A stretch of 64,000 nucleotides of DNA from JAGOEY01 sp017997515 (GTDB taxonomy: Bacteria > Pseudomonadota > Gammaproteobacteria > Burkholderiales > Burkholderiaceae_C): contig CP111109.1 of NCBI GenBank assembly GCA_026314275.1, forward strand, positions 1,860,001-1,924,000, read 5' to 3'. Of this stretch, positions 26,654 through 35,360 are shown piece after piece (position 1 is the stretch's first letter; the number at the start of each line of letters is the position of its first letter). Both the position numbers and the translations under genes were made by a program. The notes beneath the pieces were generated by a model, which was not told the DNA's origin, ran no database searches, and was given only the letters and a program-made list of their open reading frames with translations.

Positions 26654-27394
26654 ATGTTCCTGCGCCGTATTTACAACACCCACCCCGACTTCGGCTTTGG
26701 TGTGCGCCAGATGCTGCCCCAGTCGCTGGGCATCAGCGCCTGGGGGCTGATGACCGGTGTGGCCATGGTCAAGTCCGGCATGAGTGTGGTCGAGGCGCTG
26801 GCCATGGCGCTGTTTGTGTACGCGGGCAGTTCGCAGTTGGCCGCCATTCCACTGCTGCTGGTGGGTGCGCCGCTGTGGATCATTCTGGCCACCGCCTTTT
26901 GTGTGAACCTGCGGTTTGTGGTGTTCAGCCTGCACCTGCGCTCGTACCTGATCCACCTGCCCCGGCTGGAGCGCCTGGTGACTGGTTACCTGACGACCGA
27001 CATCACCTACGTGTTGTTTGTGCAGCGTTACCCCCAACCCGGCCAGACGCCCGAAGAGCGGATCGCCCGGCAGGCCTACCTGGCGGGTAACTCACTCGTC
27101 AACTGGAGCAACTGGGTGGGCTCCAGCGTGATCGGGATTGCGCTGGCCAACTTCATCCCGTCCGAATGGGGGCTGGGGTTTGCCGGCATCCTGTGCCTGG
27201 TGGGCATCCTCTGCTCACTCGCGTCCACACGTCTGCGTATCCTGTCCGCCGTGTTAGCCGGTGTGGCGGCGGTGGTGGCCTACGCCCTGCCACTCAAACT
27301 CAACATCATCGTGGCCATTGCCGTGGCGGTGTTTGCCTGCCTGGCACTCGAGAAAACACGGCCCGTGGCCGCCGCCCAGGAGCCCCGCGCATGA
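26654..27394 (+). CDS. azlC: AzlC family branched-chain amino acid exporter, large subunit
   Basis: A 246-aa inner-membrane protein with about seven to eight hydrophobic helices. The family pattern is visible in LPQSLGISAWGLMTGVAM, FVYAGSSQLAAIPLL and FCVNLRFVVFSLHLR. AzlC and AzlD together export branched-chain amino acids or analogues. The start follows the fmt stop codon by 6 nt, so it is probably in the def-fmt transcript. The stop overlaps the azlD start (ATGA), which implies translational coupling. Confidence 0.9.
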   Translation: MFLRRIYNTHPDFGFGVRQMLPQSLGISAWGLMTGVAMVKSGMSVVEALAMALFVYAGSSQLAAIPLLLVGAPLWIILATAFCVNLRFVVFSLHLRSYLIHLPRLERLVTGYLTTDITYVLFVQRYPQPGQTPEERIARQAYLAGNSLVNWSNWVGSSVIGIALANFIPSEWGLGFAGILCLVGILCSLASTRLRILSAVLAGVAAVVAYALPLKLNIIVAIAVAVFACLALEKTRPVAAAQEPRA

Positions 27395-27738
27395 CGCCCG
27401 CTGACGGTACAACCGACCTCTGGACCCTGGTGGCCATCGCAGGCATGGCCTGTGTCACCGTGATCGCCCGCTGTTTTTTCTTCATCTTCGACCGCCCCTG
27501 GAGCCTGCCGCACTGGGCCCAGCGCGGCCTGCAGTACGCGCCCATTGCCGCGCTGTCGGCGGTGGTGGTGCCCGAAGTGGTGATGACCCAGGGCCAGCTC
27601 ATCACCAGCCTGCACGACGCGCGTATCTATGCGGCTGCAGCAGGTGTCGCGGCGTACTTCTGGCGACGCGACACACTGGCAACCATCGTGGTGGGGATGG
27701 CAGTGTTTCTGCCGCTGCACATCGGCCTGGGCTGGTAG
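27391..27738 (+). CDS. azlD: AzlD family branched-chain amino acid exporter, small subunit
   Basis: A 115-aa membrane protein with four hydrophobic helices (residues 12-34, 46-64, 75-93 and 95-112). The arginine-containing first helix end (VIARCFFFIF) and the VVPEVVM segment are typical of AzlD. It overlaps azlC by 4 nt (ATGA) and surely forms the two-part exporter with it. A family A repeat begins 9 nt after its stop codon. Confidence 0.88.
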   Translation: MTPADGTTDLWTLVAIAGMACVTVIARCFFFIFDRPWSLPHWAQRGLQYAPIAALSAVVVPEVVMTQGQLITSLHDARIYAAAAGVAAYFWRRDTLATIVVGMAVFLPLHIGLGW

Positions 27739-27747
27739 GGGTAGGCA

Positions 27748-27847
27748 CACCCCCAGGCTTCGCGGACTTCGTTCCGCTCTCGCCCACCCCCTTGCAGGGG
27801 GCGACGCCAGCGGCCCGGCAAAGCCGGTTCCGCGGCGTCTGCTTGAA
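27748..27847 (+). repeat. Family A three-hairpin repeat, copy 5
   Basis: It begins CACCCCCAGGCTTCGCGGA 9 nt after the azlD stop, in the same orientation. The large hairpin (27803-27839) has arms GACGCC/GGCGTC and CCGGC/GCCGG around AAA. Both differ from copy 2 (GATACC/GGTATC, CTGGC/GCCAG) by paired changes on both sides. Confidence 0.9.
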
Positions 27848-27924
27848 CATGCACCGCCCCGTGTCAGGTTGATGACTGTTGGGCTTCTAAAATGGTCGAT
27901 TTTGTCCAGAGCCGAACCACCACC

Positions 27925-29118
27925 ATGAACGTCATCCGCTTCTCTGACCTGTGCGCCAGCGGCAAAGCCCGCAACCAGCGTGTTTTTATCCGTGCCGACC
28001 TGAACGTGCCGCAGGACGGTGCCGGTGCCATCACCGAAGACACCCGCATCCGCGCCAGCGTGCCGTGTATCCAGCTGGCGCTGGACGCCGGGGCGGCTGT
28101 GATGGTCACGTCGCACCTGGGCCGTCCGACCGAAGGGGCGTTTAAGCCGGAAGACTCGCTGGCCCCCGTGGCCAAGCGTTTGGGTGAACTTCTGGGCCGT
28201 GATGTGCCGCTGGTGGCCGACTGGGTGGACGGTGTCACCGTCGCACCGGGCCAGGTCGTGCTGCTGGAAAACTGCCGCGTGAATGTGGGTGAGAAGAAAA
28301 ACGCCGAGCCGCTGGCACGCAAGCTGGCCGCGCTGTGCGACATCTTCGTGAACGACGCGTTTGGCACCGCCCACCGCGCCGAAGGCACGACCTACGGCAT
28401 CGCCCAGTACGCACCCATCGCCTGCGCGGGCCCGCTGCTGGCCGCCGAGATCGACGCCATCACCAAAGCGCTGGCGCAGCCGCAGCGCCCGCTGGTGGCC
28501 ATCGTGGCGGGCAGCAAGGTCAGCACCAAACTCACCATCCTGCAAAGCCTGGCCAAAAACGTGGACCAGCTCATCGTGGGCGGCGGTATTGCCAACACCT
28601 TCATGCTGGCCGCTGGCCTGAACATCGGCAAAAGCCTGGCCGAACCCGCGCTGCTGGACGACGCCCGTGCCGTGATCGACGCCATGAAGGCACGTGGCGC
28701 CGAGGTGCCGATCCCGACCGACGTGGTGACCGCCAAAACCTTTGCCGCCGACGCCCCCGCCACGGTCAAAAAAGCCACCGACGTGGCCGACGACGACCTG
28801 ATCCTGGACATCGGCCCCGAGACCGCTGAGAAGCTTGCGCAGCAGCTCAAGGCCGCAGGCACCATCGTCTGGAACGGCCCGGTCGGTGTGTTCGAGTTCG
28901 CCGCGTTTGAAAACGGCACCAAGGTCATCGCCCAGGCGATTGCCGCGTCCAGCGCGTTCAGCATCGCAGGCGGTGGCGACACCCTGGCGGCCATTGCCAA
29001 GTACGGCATCGAGAAGGATGTGGGCTACATCTCGACCGGCGGCGGCGCGTTCCTCGAAATCCTGGAAGGCAAAACCCTGCCCGCGTTCGAGATCCTGCAA
29101 AAACGCGCTGCAGGTTGA
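27925..29118 (+). CDS. pgk: Phosphoglycerate kinase
   Basis: A 397-aa glycolytic and gluconeogenic enzyme that converts 1,3-bisphosphoglycerate and ADP to 3-phosphoglycerate and ATP. Family signatures are RVFIRADLNVPQD near the N terminus, VTSHLGRPTEG, NDAFGTAHRAE, IVAGSKVSTKL and the nucleotide-binding ...WNGPVGVFE...GGGDTLAAI...STGGGAFLE. ATG 27925 is chosen over an in-frame start at 27892. A -10-like TAAAAT lies at 27888-27893. A family B repeat and a strong terminator follow before pyk. Confidence 0.95.
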   Translation: MNVIRFSDLCASGKARNQRVFIRADLNVPQDGAGAITEDTRIRASVPCIQLALDAGAAVMVTSHLGRPTEGAFKPEDSLAPVAKRLGELLGRDVPLVADWVDGVTVAPGQVVLLENCRVNVGEKKNAEPLARKLAALCDIFVNDAFGTAHRAEGTTYGIAQYAPIACAGPLLAAEIDAITKALAQPQRPLVAIVAGSKVSTKLTILQSLAKNVDQLIVGGGIANTFMLAAGLNIGKSLAEPALLDDARAVIDAMKARGAEVPIPTDVVTAKTFAADAPATVKKATDVADDDLILDIGPETAEKLAQQLKAAGTIVWNGPVGVFEFAAFENGTKVIAQAIAASSAFSIAGGGDTLAAIAKYGIEKDVGYISTGGGAFLEILEGKTLPAFEILQKRAAG

Positions 29119-29120
29119 TA

Positions 29121-29178
29121 TGCTGCTAATTTGATAGCTGTTGGCGCACGGTGTATGTGCGCTGGAGGCCAATAAAGC
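29121..29178 (+). repeat. Family B short repeat, after pgk
   Basis: ATGCTGCTAATTTGATAGCT, then a GCGCACGGTGTATGTGCGC hairpin and TGGAGGCCAATAAAGC. It begins 3 nt after the pgk stop codon and runs into the terminator. The central GCGCAC/GTGCGC inverted repeat is the best-paired of the B copies. Confidence 0.65.
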
Positions 29179-29181
29179 TTA

Positions 29182-29215
29182 AAAAAGCCGCTGCACAAAA
29201 ATGCAGCGGCTTTTT
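29182..29215 (+). terminator. Rho-independent terminator after pgk
   Basis: A 14-bp stem AAAAAGCCGCTGCA/TGCAGCGGCTTTTT around CAAAAA with a T-run on either strand. It separates pgk from pyk, so pyk, which starts 76 nt on, needs its own promoter. Confidence 0.9.
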
Positions 29216-29291
29216 GCATGGTGGGTGCGCCGTAACGCCGTTGTAACTCGCCTGTGTGAAAATCGGAAACTAAATTACAGGAGACGATTCG

Positions 29292-30737
29292 ATGCTGCTT
29301 CGCACCCCCCGCCATGCCACCAAGATCGTGGCCACCCTCGGCCCGGCTTCCAACACCATCGAGCTGCTGGAGCAACTGATCCTCAGCAAAGTCAGCGTGG
29401 TGCGGCTCAATTTCAGCCACGGCACGGCGCAGGACCACATCAACCGTGCGGCTATGGTGCGCGAAGCCGCCCGCCGCACCGGGCGCGAAGTGGCCATCAT
29501 GGCCGACCTGCAGGGCCCGAAGATCCGCGTGGGCAAGTTTGCCGAGGGCAAGGTCTGGCTTGAGCCGGGCGCCAAATTTGTGCTGGACGCCGCCCGCACC
29601 GAGCTGGGTGATGTGGACGCGGTGGGGCTCGACTACAAAAACCTGCCACGCGACGTGAAACCGGGCGACTCCTTGTTGCTGAACGACGGGCTGATCGTGC
29701 TGACGGTGGATTCGGTCAAGGGTGAAGCGGTGTACACCACCGTGCGCCTGGGGGGTGAACTGTCCAACAACAAGGGCATCAACAAGCAAGGCGGCGGCCT
29801 GACGGCCCCGGCCCTCACCGGCAAGGACATGGACGACATCAAGACCGCCATGTCCTTCCAGGCCGACTACGTGGCGGTGAGTTTCCCCAAGAGCGCCACC
29901 GACATGGAAATGGCGCGCCAGTTGTGCAACGTGGCGGCGGCCGAGTTCCGCCACCAGCCCGGTCTGATCGCCAAGATCGAACGCGCTGAAGCTATCCCCC
30001 GGCTGGAAGAAATCATCCGTGCGTCCGACGGCATCATGGTCGCGCGGGGTGACCTGGCGGTTGAAGTGGGCAACGCGGCTGTGCCTGCGCTGCAAAAACG
30101 CATGATCCGTATGGCCCGCGCCATGGACAAGGTGGTTATCACCGCCACCCAGATGATGGAGTCGATGATCACCAACCCGGTGCCCACCCGCGCCGAGGTG
30201 AGTGACGTGGCCAACGCGGTGCTGGACGGCACCGACGCGGTGATGCTGTCGGCCGAAACAGCGTCGGGCAAATACCCGCTGGAGACAGTGCAGGAGATGA
30301 GCCGCATCTGCGAAGCCGCCGAAGAGGCCGAGGACGTGAAACTCGACGCCGACTTCACCGGGCTCTCCTTCACCCGCATCGACCAGGCCATTGCCATGGG
30401 TGCGTTGTTCACCGCCCACCACCTGGGAGCCAAGGCGATTGTGGCCATGACCGACAGCGGTGCCACCGCGCTGTGGATGAGCCGCCAGCGCATCCACGTG
30501 CCGATTTTTGCGCTCACCCCCAAGATCGCCACCCAGCGCAAACTGGCGCTGTACCGCAACGTGCGCCCGATCCTGATGGACACCAGCGCCGACCGCGACA
30601 CCGCGTTGGCCCAGGCCGAAGCCCACCTCAAGTCGCGTGGCATTGTGCAAAGCGGCGATGTGTACGCCATCACCTGTGGTGAACCGATGGGGGCACCTGG
30701 CGGCTCCAACATGCTCAAAATCTGCAGGGCTGTGTAG
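29292..30737 (+). CDS. pyk: Pyruvate kinase
   Basis: A 481-aa enzyme that makes pyruvate and ATP from phosphoenolpyruvate. Visible motifs are TKIVATLGPAS, RLNFSHG, MADLQGPKIRVG and LIAKIERAEA, followed by the metal-binding IMVARGDLAVEVG and MMESMITNPVPTRAEVSDVANAVLDGTDAVMLSAETA, and a C-terminal allosteric domain. AGGAG precedes the ATG by 8 nt. It lies downstream of pgk, as usual in Burkholderiales. A family A repeat begins 6 nt after the stop codon. Confidence 0.96.
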   Translation: MLLRTPRHATKIVATLGPASNTIELLEQLILSKVSVVRLNFSHGTAQDHINRAAMVREAARRTGREVAIMADLQGPKIRVGKFAEGKVWLEPGAKFVLDAARTELGDVDAVGLDYKNLPRDVKPGDSLLLNDGLIVLTVDSVKGEAVYTTVRLGGELSNNKGINKQGGGLTAPALTGKDMDDIKTAMSFQADYVAVSFPKSATDMEMARQLCNVAAAEFRHQPGLIAKIERAEAIPRLEEIIRASDGIMVARGDLAVEVGNAAVPALQKRMIRMARAMDKVVITATQMMESMITNPVPTRAEVSDVANAVLDGTDAVMLSAETASGKYPLETVQEMSRICEAAEEAEDVKLDADFTGLSFTRIDQAIAMGALFTAHHLGAKAIVAMTDSGATALWMSRQRIHVPIFALTPKIATQRKLALYRNVRPILMDTSADRDTALAQAEAHLKSRGIVQSGDVYAITCGEPMGAPGGSNMLKICRAV

Positions 30738-30743
30738 AAGGTA

Positions 30744-30839
30744 CACCCCCAGGCTTTTTCACTGCGTGTAAACGCCAACCCCCTTGCAGGGGGCGATACC
30801 AGCGGCCTGGCAAAGCCAGTTCCGCGGTATCTGCTGGAA
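30744..30839 (+). repeat. Family A repeat, copy 6
   Basis: CACCCCCAGG begins 6 nt after the pyk stop, in the same orientation. The second stem CCCCCTTGCAGGGGG and the large hairpin (30795-30831, GATACC/GGTATC, CTGGC/GCCAG around AAA) are intact. The first stem is degenerate. It lies between pyk and the convergent PAP2 genes. Confidence 0.88.
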
Positions 30840-30873
30840 TAAGTCCCGTCCGCCGTTTGTGTTGTGTGCTGGG

Positions 30874-31431
30874 TTAGGGCAATCGCGTCAGGGGAGCCTG
30901 GGCTGTGTCGCGGGGGCGTTCCAGCAGGGCGTATGTGGCGGCGACTGCGCTGGCGCTGAGCAGGCCGGTCAACATGCCGGCCAGCACATCCGAGGGGAAG
31001 TGGACACCCAGGCAGACCCGGCTCCAGGCGATCAGTGTGGCCAGCAGCAGAGCGCCAGCGGCCAGGAAAAATGCCCGGCGAAACAGCAGTGCCCCGCCCA
31101 GCGCAAACGCGGTGGCGCTGTGCATGCTGGGAAATCCGGGCCGTGCGCCGTGTTCGATCCACTGTATGCCCAGGCCCAACGCGGCAGGGCGCGGAAACGG
31201 CAGCAGCGCCCGCACCAGGTGCACCAGACACCATGCCACCGCCACACTCAGCAGCGCCTGCAGCACCGTGCGGCGCAGAGCGGGTGCCCCGCACACCAGG
31301 GCCAGCAGCAGCGCCGCGAGCAGCAGGCCGGGCAACACGGCAGACGCCAGGCGGGCCAGCTCTACGACCCACGCCGGTGTGGTGGCTGTGGCGTTGAGCG
31401 TTTGGAACAGGGCAATATCAACTTGCCACAT
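30874..31431 (-). CDS. PAP2-family membrane phosphatase (undecaprenyl-pyrophosphatase/BcrC-like)
   Basis: A membrane protein of about 185 aa with five or six helices. The acid phosphatase signature is present: PFPRP (motif 1), PSMHSATAFAL (motif 2, with Ser-Met-His for the usual Ser-Gly-His) and SRVCLGVHFPSDVLAG (motif 3). The PSMHS form and short length suit BcrC/UppP-type lipid pyrophosphatases; the substrate is not proven. The start at 31431 (MWQVDIALF) is chosen, overlapping the upstream PAP2 gene by 14 nt, so the two are co-transcribed. The frame extends further upstream without a better start. Confidence 0.82.
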   Translation of the reverse strand: MWQVDIALFQTLNATATTPAWVVELARLASAVLPGLLLAALLLALVCGAPALRRTVLQALLSVAVAWCLVHLVRALLPFPRPAALGLGIQWIEHGARPGFPSMHSATAFALGGALLFRRAFFLAAGALLLATLIAWSRVCLGVHFPSDVLAGMLTGLLSASAVAATYALLERPRDTAQAPLTRLP

Positions 31432-32182
31432 GGCGAGCCTCCGGTGTGGCCGGGTGGGCCTGGTAACGCAGCCGCAGGTGTGTGGCGGCCCCATCACACA
31501 GCCAGGCAATCGTCCAGCACAGCCAGGCCGTCCAGAGTGTGTGGCTCATGAAATGGGCACCCCGGGCCTGCTGCGAAATGCCGAGCACCAGGCCCACAAC
31601 CAGTGTGGCCACGAGCCAGATTCTGGCCGCACGTGGCGCGGCATCACGCAGCACAAAATACCCGCCGAAGAAGGCGAACCCGGCCGATGCATGGCCTGCC
31701 GGGAAGCAGTGCGCGCCGCCGCCGTCCACCACCCCCAGCGTCCAGTGCGACACATAACGCGCCACGCCGCCAAACTCTGCCAAGTCCCACGGGCAGCTGG
31801 TGCTGCTGATGTACTTGATCGACACCACCGCCAGCAGCGACAGCAGGGTGGTCAGCACCAGCTGTAGGCGCTGCAGCCGGTCCACCTGCCGCAACACCCC
31901 CGCTGGCCACCAGACCGCCAGGCTCAGCCCCACCACCAGCAGCCACGCAATGCGCCGCGCGCCTTCGTGTAAAACGGTGGTGAACAGCCAGTGGTCGCGC
32001 AGCGCAAAACCGTGCGCCGTGCCAAACCAGTTCGCCAGCAGCAGATCCAGCCCGCTGGCGTCCCAGACCAGCAACAGCAGCAGGCTGCCTGCGGTCCAGT
32101 GCAGGGTGGGAGAAGACCGAAGGGATCGGGGTGGAGAAAAGGGGTGCATCACGCGGGCCAACAGAAGAGTTGCCCGCACCAT
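31418..32182 (-). CDS. PAP2-family acid phosphatase-like membrane protein
   Basis: A 254-aa membrane protein of a second, different PAP2 subgroup. The motifs are KYISSTSCPWDL, HCFPAGHASAGFAF and ARGAHFMSHTLWTA, so the catalytic His residues are kept. About five hydrophobic helices are visible. The first ATG is used; an in-frame ATG (MHPFSPP) lies 11 codons downstream. It precedes and overlaps the BcrC-like gene, and the pair could act on different lipid or lipopolysaccharide phosphates. It is separated from phhA by 44 nt on the same strand. Confidence 0.78.
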   Translation of the reverse strand: MVRATLLLARVMHPFSPPRSLRSSPTLHWTAGSLLLLLVWDASGLDLLLANWFGTAHGFALRDHWLFTTVLHEGARRIAWLLVVGLSLAVWWPAGVLRQVDRLQRLQLVLTTLLSLLAVVSIKYISSTSCPWDLAEFGGVARYVSHWTLGVVDGGGAHCFPAGHASAGFAFFGGYFVLRDAAPRAARIWLVATLVVGLVLGISQQARGAHFMSHTLWTAWLCWTIAWLCDGAATHLRLRYQAHPATPEARHVAS

Positions 32183-32226
32183 AAATACGGCGACTTAACA
32201 GCCGCTTAACGGTGCACACCAGCCGT

Positions 32227-33093
32227 TTATGGCAGGGCCGTTGTGTGTTTTGTGTGGTGGTACTGCCCCGTGCCCCGCGACAACACGTGGTCACTCGGGA
32301 GTGTGGTGCCGGGGGCGTAATCGGGCAGGCCGTTGGTGCGTTCGTAGATGGACGCAAAGTCGATGTGTGCCAGGTCGAGCAGTGCGTCCAGGTGTGGGAT
32401 CACAAAGTACGTTTCCTGGAAGTCGTCGATCCGGTACTGCGTGCGCATCACCCGCTCCAGGTCAAAGCCGATGCGGTGGGGTGACGGGTCGTCCAGCGCA
32501 AACACCGTTTCGGTGAACGACGACGCGATGCCCGCACCGAGGATACGGATGCCGTCGGCCTGCTGCACCAGCCCAAATTCGACGGTGTACCAGTACACCC
32601 GCGCCAGTTTGTCCAGCACCCCCAGCGCCTTGGCACGCAGGCCGCCCTGGCCATAGGCCTGGATGTAGTCCGCCATGACCGGGTTCATGAGCATGGGCAC
32701 ATGGCCAAACACGTCGTGGAACACGTCCGGCTCTTCCAGGTAGTCCAGCTCGTGGGGCTTGCGGATGAAGTGGCCGGCCGGGAACCGCCGGTGGGCGAGG
32801 TGGTCAAAAAACACGTCGTCGGGCACCAGGCCCGGCACAGCTACCACCTGCCAGCCGGTGGTTTGCATCAGCACCGCACTCAGCGCCCGGAAGTCGGGGA
32901 TCTGCTCCGCGCCAATAGGCAGCTTTTGCATGCCGTCCACAAACGCATCGCATGCGCGCCCGGGCAGCAGTGCGCTCTGGCGTTCAAACAGGGTCTTCCA
33001 GACGGCGTGTTCCTCGGCGGTGTAGTCGGCCCAGCCTTGGTCAATCGTCCAGTCGGGCCGTTGGGGCCGCTGAGGGGATGGGCCAGCGCTCAC
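32227..33093 (-). CDS. phhA: Phenylalanine 4-monooxygenase
   Basis: A 288-aa iron- and pterin-dependent enzyme that hydroxylates phenylalanine to tyrosine. The catalytic core shows the iron ligands in DVFHDVFGHVPML and the downstream glutamate in VYWYTVEFGL. The start is GTG 33093, which overlaps the stop codon of hpd (GTGA), so the two are translationally coupled. Together they convert phenylalanine to tyrosine and, after transamination, to homogentisate. No pterin recycling gene is adjacent. Confidence 0.94.
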   Translation of the reverse strand: MSAGPSPQRPQRPDWTIDQGWADYTAEEHAVWKTLFERQSALLPGRACDAFVDGMQKLPIGAEQIPDFRALSAVLMQTTGWQVVAVPGLVPDDVFFDHLAHRRFPAGHFIRKPHELDYLEEPDVFHDVFGHVPMLMNPVMADYIQAYGQGGLRAKALGVLDKLARVYWYTVEFGLVQQADGIRILGAGIASSFTETVFALDDPSPHRIGFDLERVMRTQYRIDDFQETYFVIPHLDALLDLAHIDFASIYERTNGLPDYAPGTTLPSDHVLSRGTGQYHHTKHTTALP

Positions 33094-34166
33094 GCCGCCT
33101 CCAGTGCCCCACGGCTGATCTGGTCACGCTCGATGGACTCGAACAAAGCCTTGAAGTTGCCTTCGCCAAAACCTTCGTCGCCCTGGCGCTGGATGAACTC
33201 GAAGAACACCGGGCCCAACTGGGTCTGCGAGAAGATCTGCAGCAGCAGGCGCGGTGTGCCGCCTTCGGTCGATCCATCCACCAGAATGCCGCGTGTTTGT
33301 AATTCGCTCACCGGCTGGCCGTGGCCCGGCAGGCGGCCTTCGAGCATTTCGTAGTACACGTCGTTGGGCGCGGTCATCAGTGGCACACCGGCCAGCGCCA
33401 GCCGGTCCACCGTGGCGATCAGGTCGTCACAAATCAGGGCGATGTGCTGGATACCTTCGCCGTTGAACTTCATCAAATACTCTTCGATCTGGCCGCCGCC
33501 CTGGCGCGACTCTTCGTTCAGCGGGATACGGATTTTTCCGTCGGGTGCGGTCAGCGCCTTCGACGTGAGGCCGGTGTATTCACCCTTGATGTCAAAGAAC
33601 CGGATCTCGCGGAAGTTGAACAGGCGCTCGTAAAAATCAGCCCAGAAGGCCATACGGCCCCGGTACACGTTGTGTGTCAGGTGGTCGATGAGTTTCAGGC
33701 CATGGCCCACCGGGTGGCGGTCCACGCCCTCGATGAAGTCGAAGTCGATGTCGTAGATGGATTTGCCGTCTTCAAACCGGTCGATCAGGTACAGCGGCGC
33801 GCCGCCAATACCCTTGATGGCCGGCAGGTTCAGCTCCATCGGACCGGGGTGTAACTCGATCGGCTGGGCCCCCAGTTCCAGCGCGCGGCGGTAGGCATGG
33901 TGCGAGTCCTTGACGCGGAACGCCATGCCGCAGGCGCTGGGGCCGTGTTCGGCGGCAAAGAAGCCGGCCACACTTTTGGGCTCGCGGTTGACGATGAAGT
34001 TGATGTCGCCTTGCCGGTACAGCACCACGTCCTTGGAGCGGTGTTTGGCCACCAGGGTGAAACCCATACGCTCGAACACCGGCTCCAGCACACCTGCAGT
34101 GGGCGACGCAAACTCCACAAACTCAAAACCCATCAGGCCCATCGGGTTGTCAAACAAATCGCTCAT
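33090..34166 (-). CDS. hpd: 4-hydroxyphenylpyruvate dioxygenase
   Basis: A 358-aa non-haem iron dioxygenase that turns 4-hydroxyphenylpyruvate into homogentisate. The two vicinal-oxygen-chelate halves are recognisable, with metal-ligand histidines in the second half (LIDHLTHNV and IQHIALICDD) and a glutamate near the C terminus (GPVFFEFIQRQGDEGFGEGNF). The start at 34166 (MSDLFDNPMGLMGFEFVEF) is the usual one. phhA follows with a 4-nt overlap. Homogentisate dioxygenase is not in the window, so further degradation or pyomelanin formation depends on genes elsewhere. Confidence 0.95.
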   Translation of the reverse strand: MSDLFDNPMGLMGFEFVEFASPTAGVLEPVFERMGFTLVAKHRSKDVVLYRQGDINFIVNREPKSVAGFFAAEHGPSACGMAFRVKDSHHAYRRALELGAQPIELHPGPMELNLPAIKGIGGAPLYLIDRFEDGKSIYDIDFDFIEGVDRHPVGHGLKLIDHLTHNVYRGRMAFWADFYERLFNFREIRFFDIKGEYTGLTSKALTAPDGKIRIPLNEESRQGGGQIEEYLMKFNGEGIQHIALICDDLIATVDRLALAGVPLMTAPNDVYYEMLEGRLPGHGQPVSELQTRGILVDGSTEGGTPRLLLQIFSQTQLGPVFFEFIQRQGDEGFGEGNFKALFESIERDQISRGALEAA

Positions 34167-34304
34167 GGTGGTGTCTCTTTTGAAATGAATGGGGTCATCA
34201 TTCCGCAAAGAGGGCGCAGTTTTAATGCAATTTGCAGCGTTTCAAGGCGTCATGGCGCAGGTTTTTGGCGTCAATCCTTGTTAGTTCGCCGTCGGACAGG
34301 ACAT

Positions 34305-35279
34305 TTAGTAGAGACCCTTAACCCGTGACTGCAGCCGCGCCAGCCCCAGCAGCGCATCTGTGAACGGTGTGGGCACGGCCGTCAATACGCCCAGCTCCTG
34401 CACCACGGTGACGAGTGCGTCCAGCTCCACAGGTTTGCCTGCTTCCACGTCCTGCAGCATCGACGTCTTGAACGCCCCCAACTTGCGGGTGACGGCGTGC
34501 CGATCCTCGGGCTGCTGGTCGATGGGGATGCCGATGCGGGCCCCGATCTCCTTGGCTTCCCGCATCACCTGGGAGATGAAGTCACGCACCAGCGGGTCGT
34601 CCAGAATCAGGTCGGTGGTGGCACCGGTCAACGCGCTGACCGGGTTCACCGTCATGTTGCCCCACAGCTTGTACCAAGTGTCGCGTTGGATTTGTTCGGA
34701 CAAAGGTGCCTCAAACCCGGCCCTTTTCAACAGGGCTGCAAGGGCCTTGGCACGCTCCGTCTGCTGGCCTGACGGCTCGCCCAGAATAAGTTTGTTGCCA
34801 AAGTGGTGCTGCACCACACCCGGCGCCTGCAATGCACAGCTGGCATGCACCACACAGCCCACCACATGCCGCGCAGGGATGGCCGCCGCGATGGCACCGC
34901 TGGCATCCACCGCCTTGAGCGCGGTGCCCGCATAGGCCCCACCAAAACCCTGGAAGAACCACCACGGCACTCCGTTCATCGCCGTCAGCACCATGGTGTG
35001 CGGCCCCAGCAGCGGGGCGATGCCGCGCGCCACCTCGGCCAGGGCCGGGGCCTTGACCGCTACCACCACCAGGTCCTGCACACCCAGTGTCGCCGCGTTG
35101 TCCGCCGCCTGCACGGGCACCTGCAGCAGCCCCTCGGTCTGCTGCAGCCGCAGGCCATGGGTGTGCAAGGCCGCCAGCGTGGCCCCCCGCGCCACCACAC
35201 TGACTGGCTCACCGATGGCCGCCAAACGTGCCCCGATCCAGCCGCCAATGGCACCTGCGCCGTAAATACAAATTTTCAT
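34305..35279 (-). CDS. panE: 2-dehydropantoate 2-reductase family protein
   Basis: A 324-aa NADPH-dependent reductase of the ketopantoate reductase family. The N-terminal Rossmann motif is KICIYGAGAIGGWIGARLA; the C-terminal helical domain has the family segments DTWYKLWGNMTVNPVSALTG and EIGARIGIP, followed by KTSMLQDVEAGKPVELDAL. The name reaction makes pantoate for coenzyme A. Comamonadaceae carry several paralogues that act on other 2-oxo or hydroxy acids, so panE is a family-level call. It is separated from hpd by 138 nt. Confidence 0.85.
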   Translation of the reverse strand: MKICIYGAGAIGGWIGARLAAIGEPVSVVARGATLAALHTHGLRLQQTEGLLQVPVQAADNAATLGVQDLVVVAVKAPALAEVARGIAPLLGPHTMVLTAMNGVPWWFFQGFGGAYAGTALKAVDASGAIAAAIPARHVVGCVVHASCALQAPGVVQHHFGNKLILGEPSGQQTERAKALAALLKRAGFEAPLSEQIQRDTWYKLWGNMTVNPVSALTGATTDLILDDPLVRDFISQVMREAKEIGARIGIPIDQQPEDRHAVTRKLGAFKTSMLQDVEAGKPVELDALVTVVQELGVLTAVPTPFTDALLGLARLQSRVKGLY

Positions 35280-35360
35280 ACGAGCCTTTCATCGCATCGG
35301 CCATTGTGATGGGCATAAGAACCTGCAGCGGTGGCCAGGGCAAACGGTGACAATCCCCCC

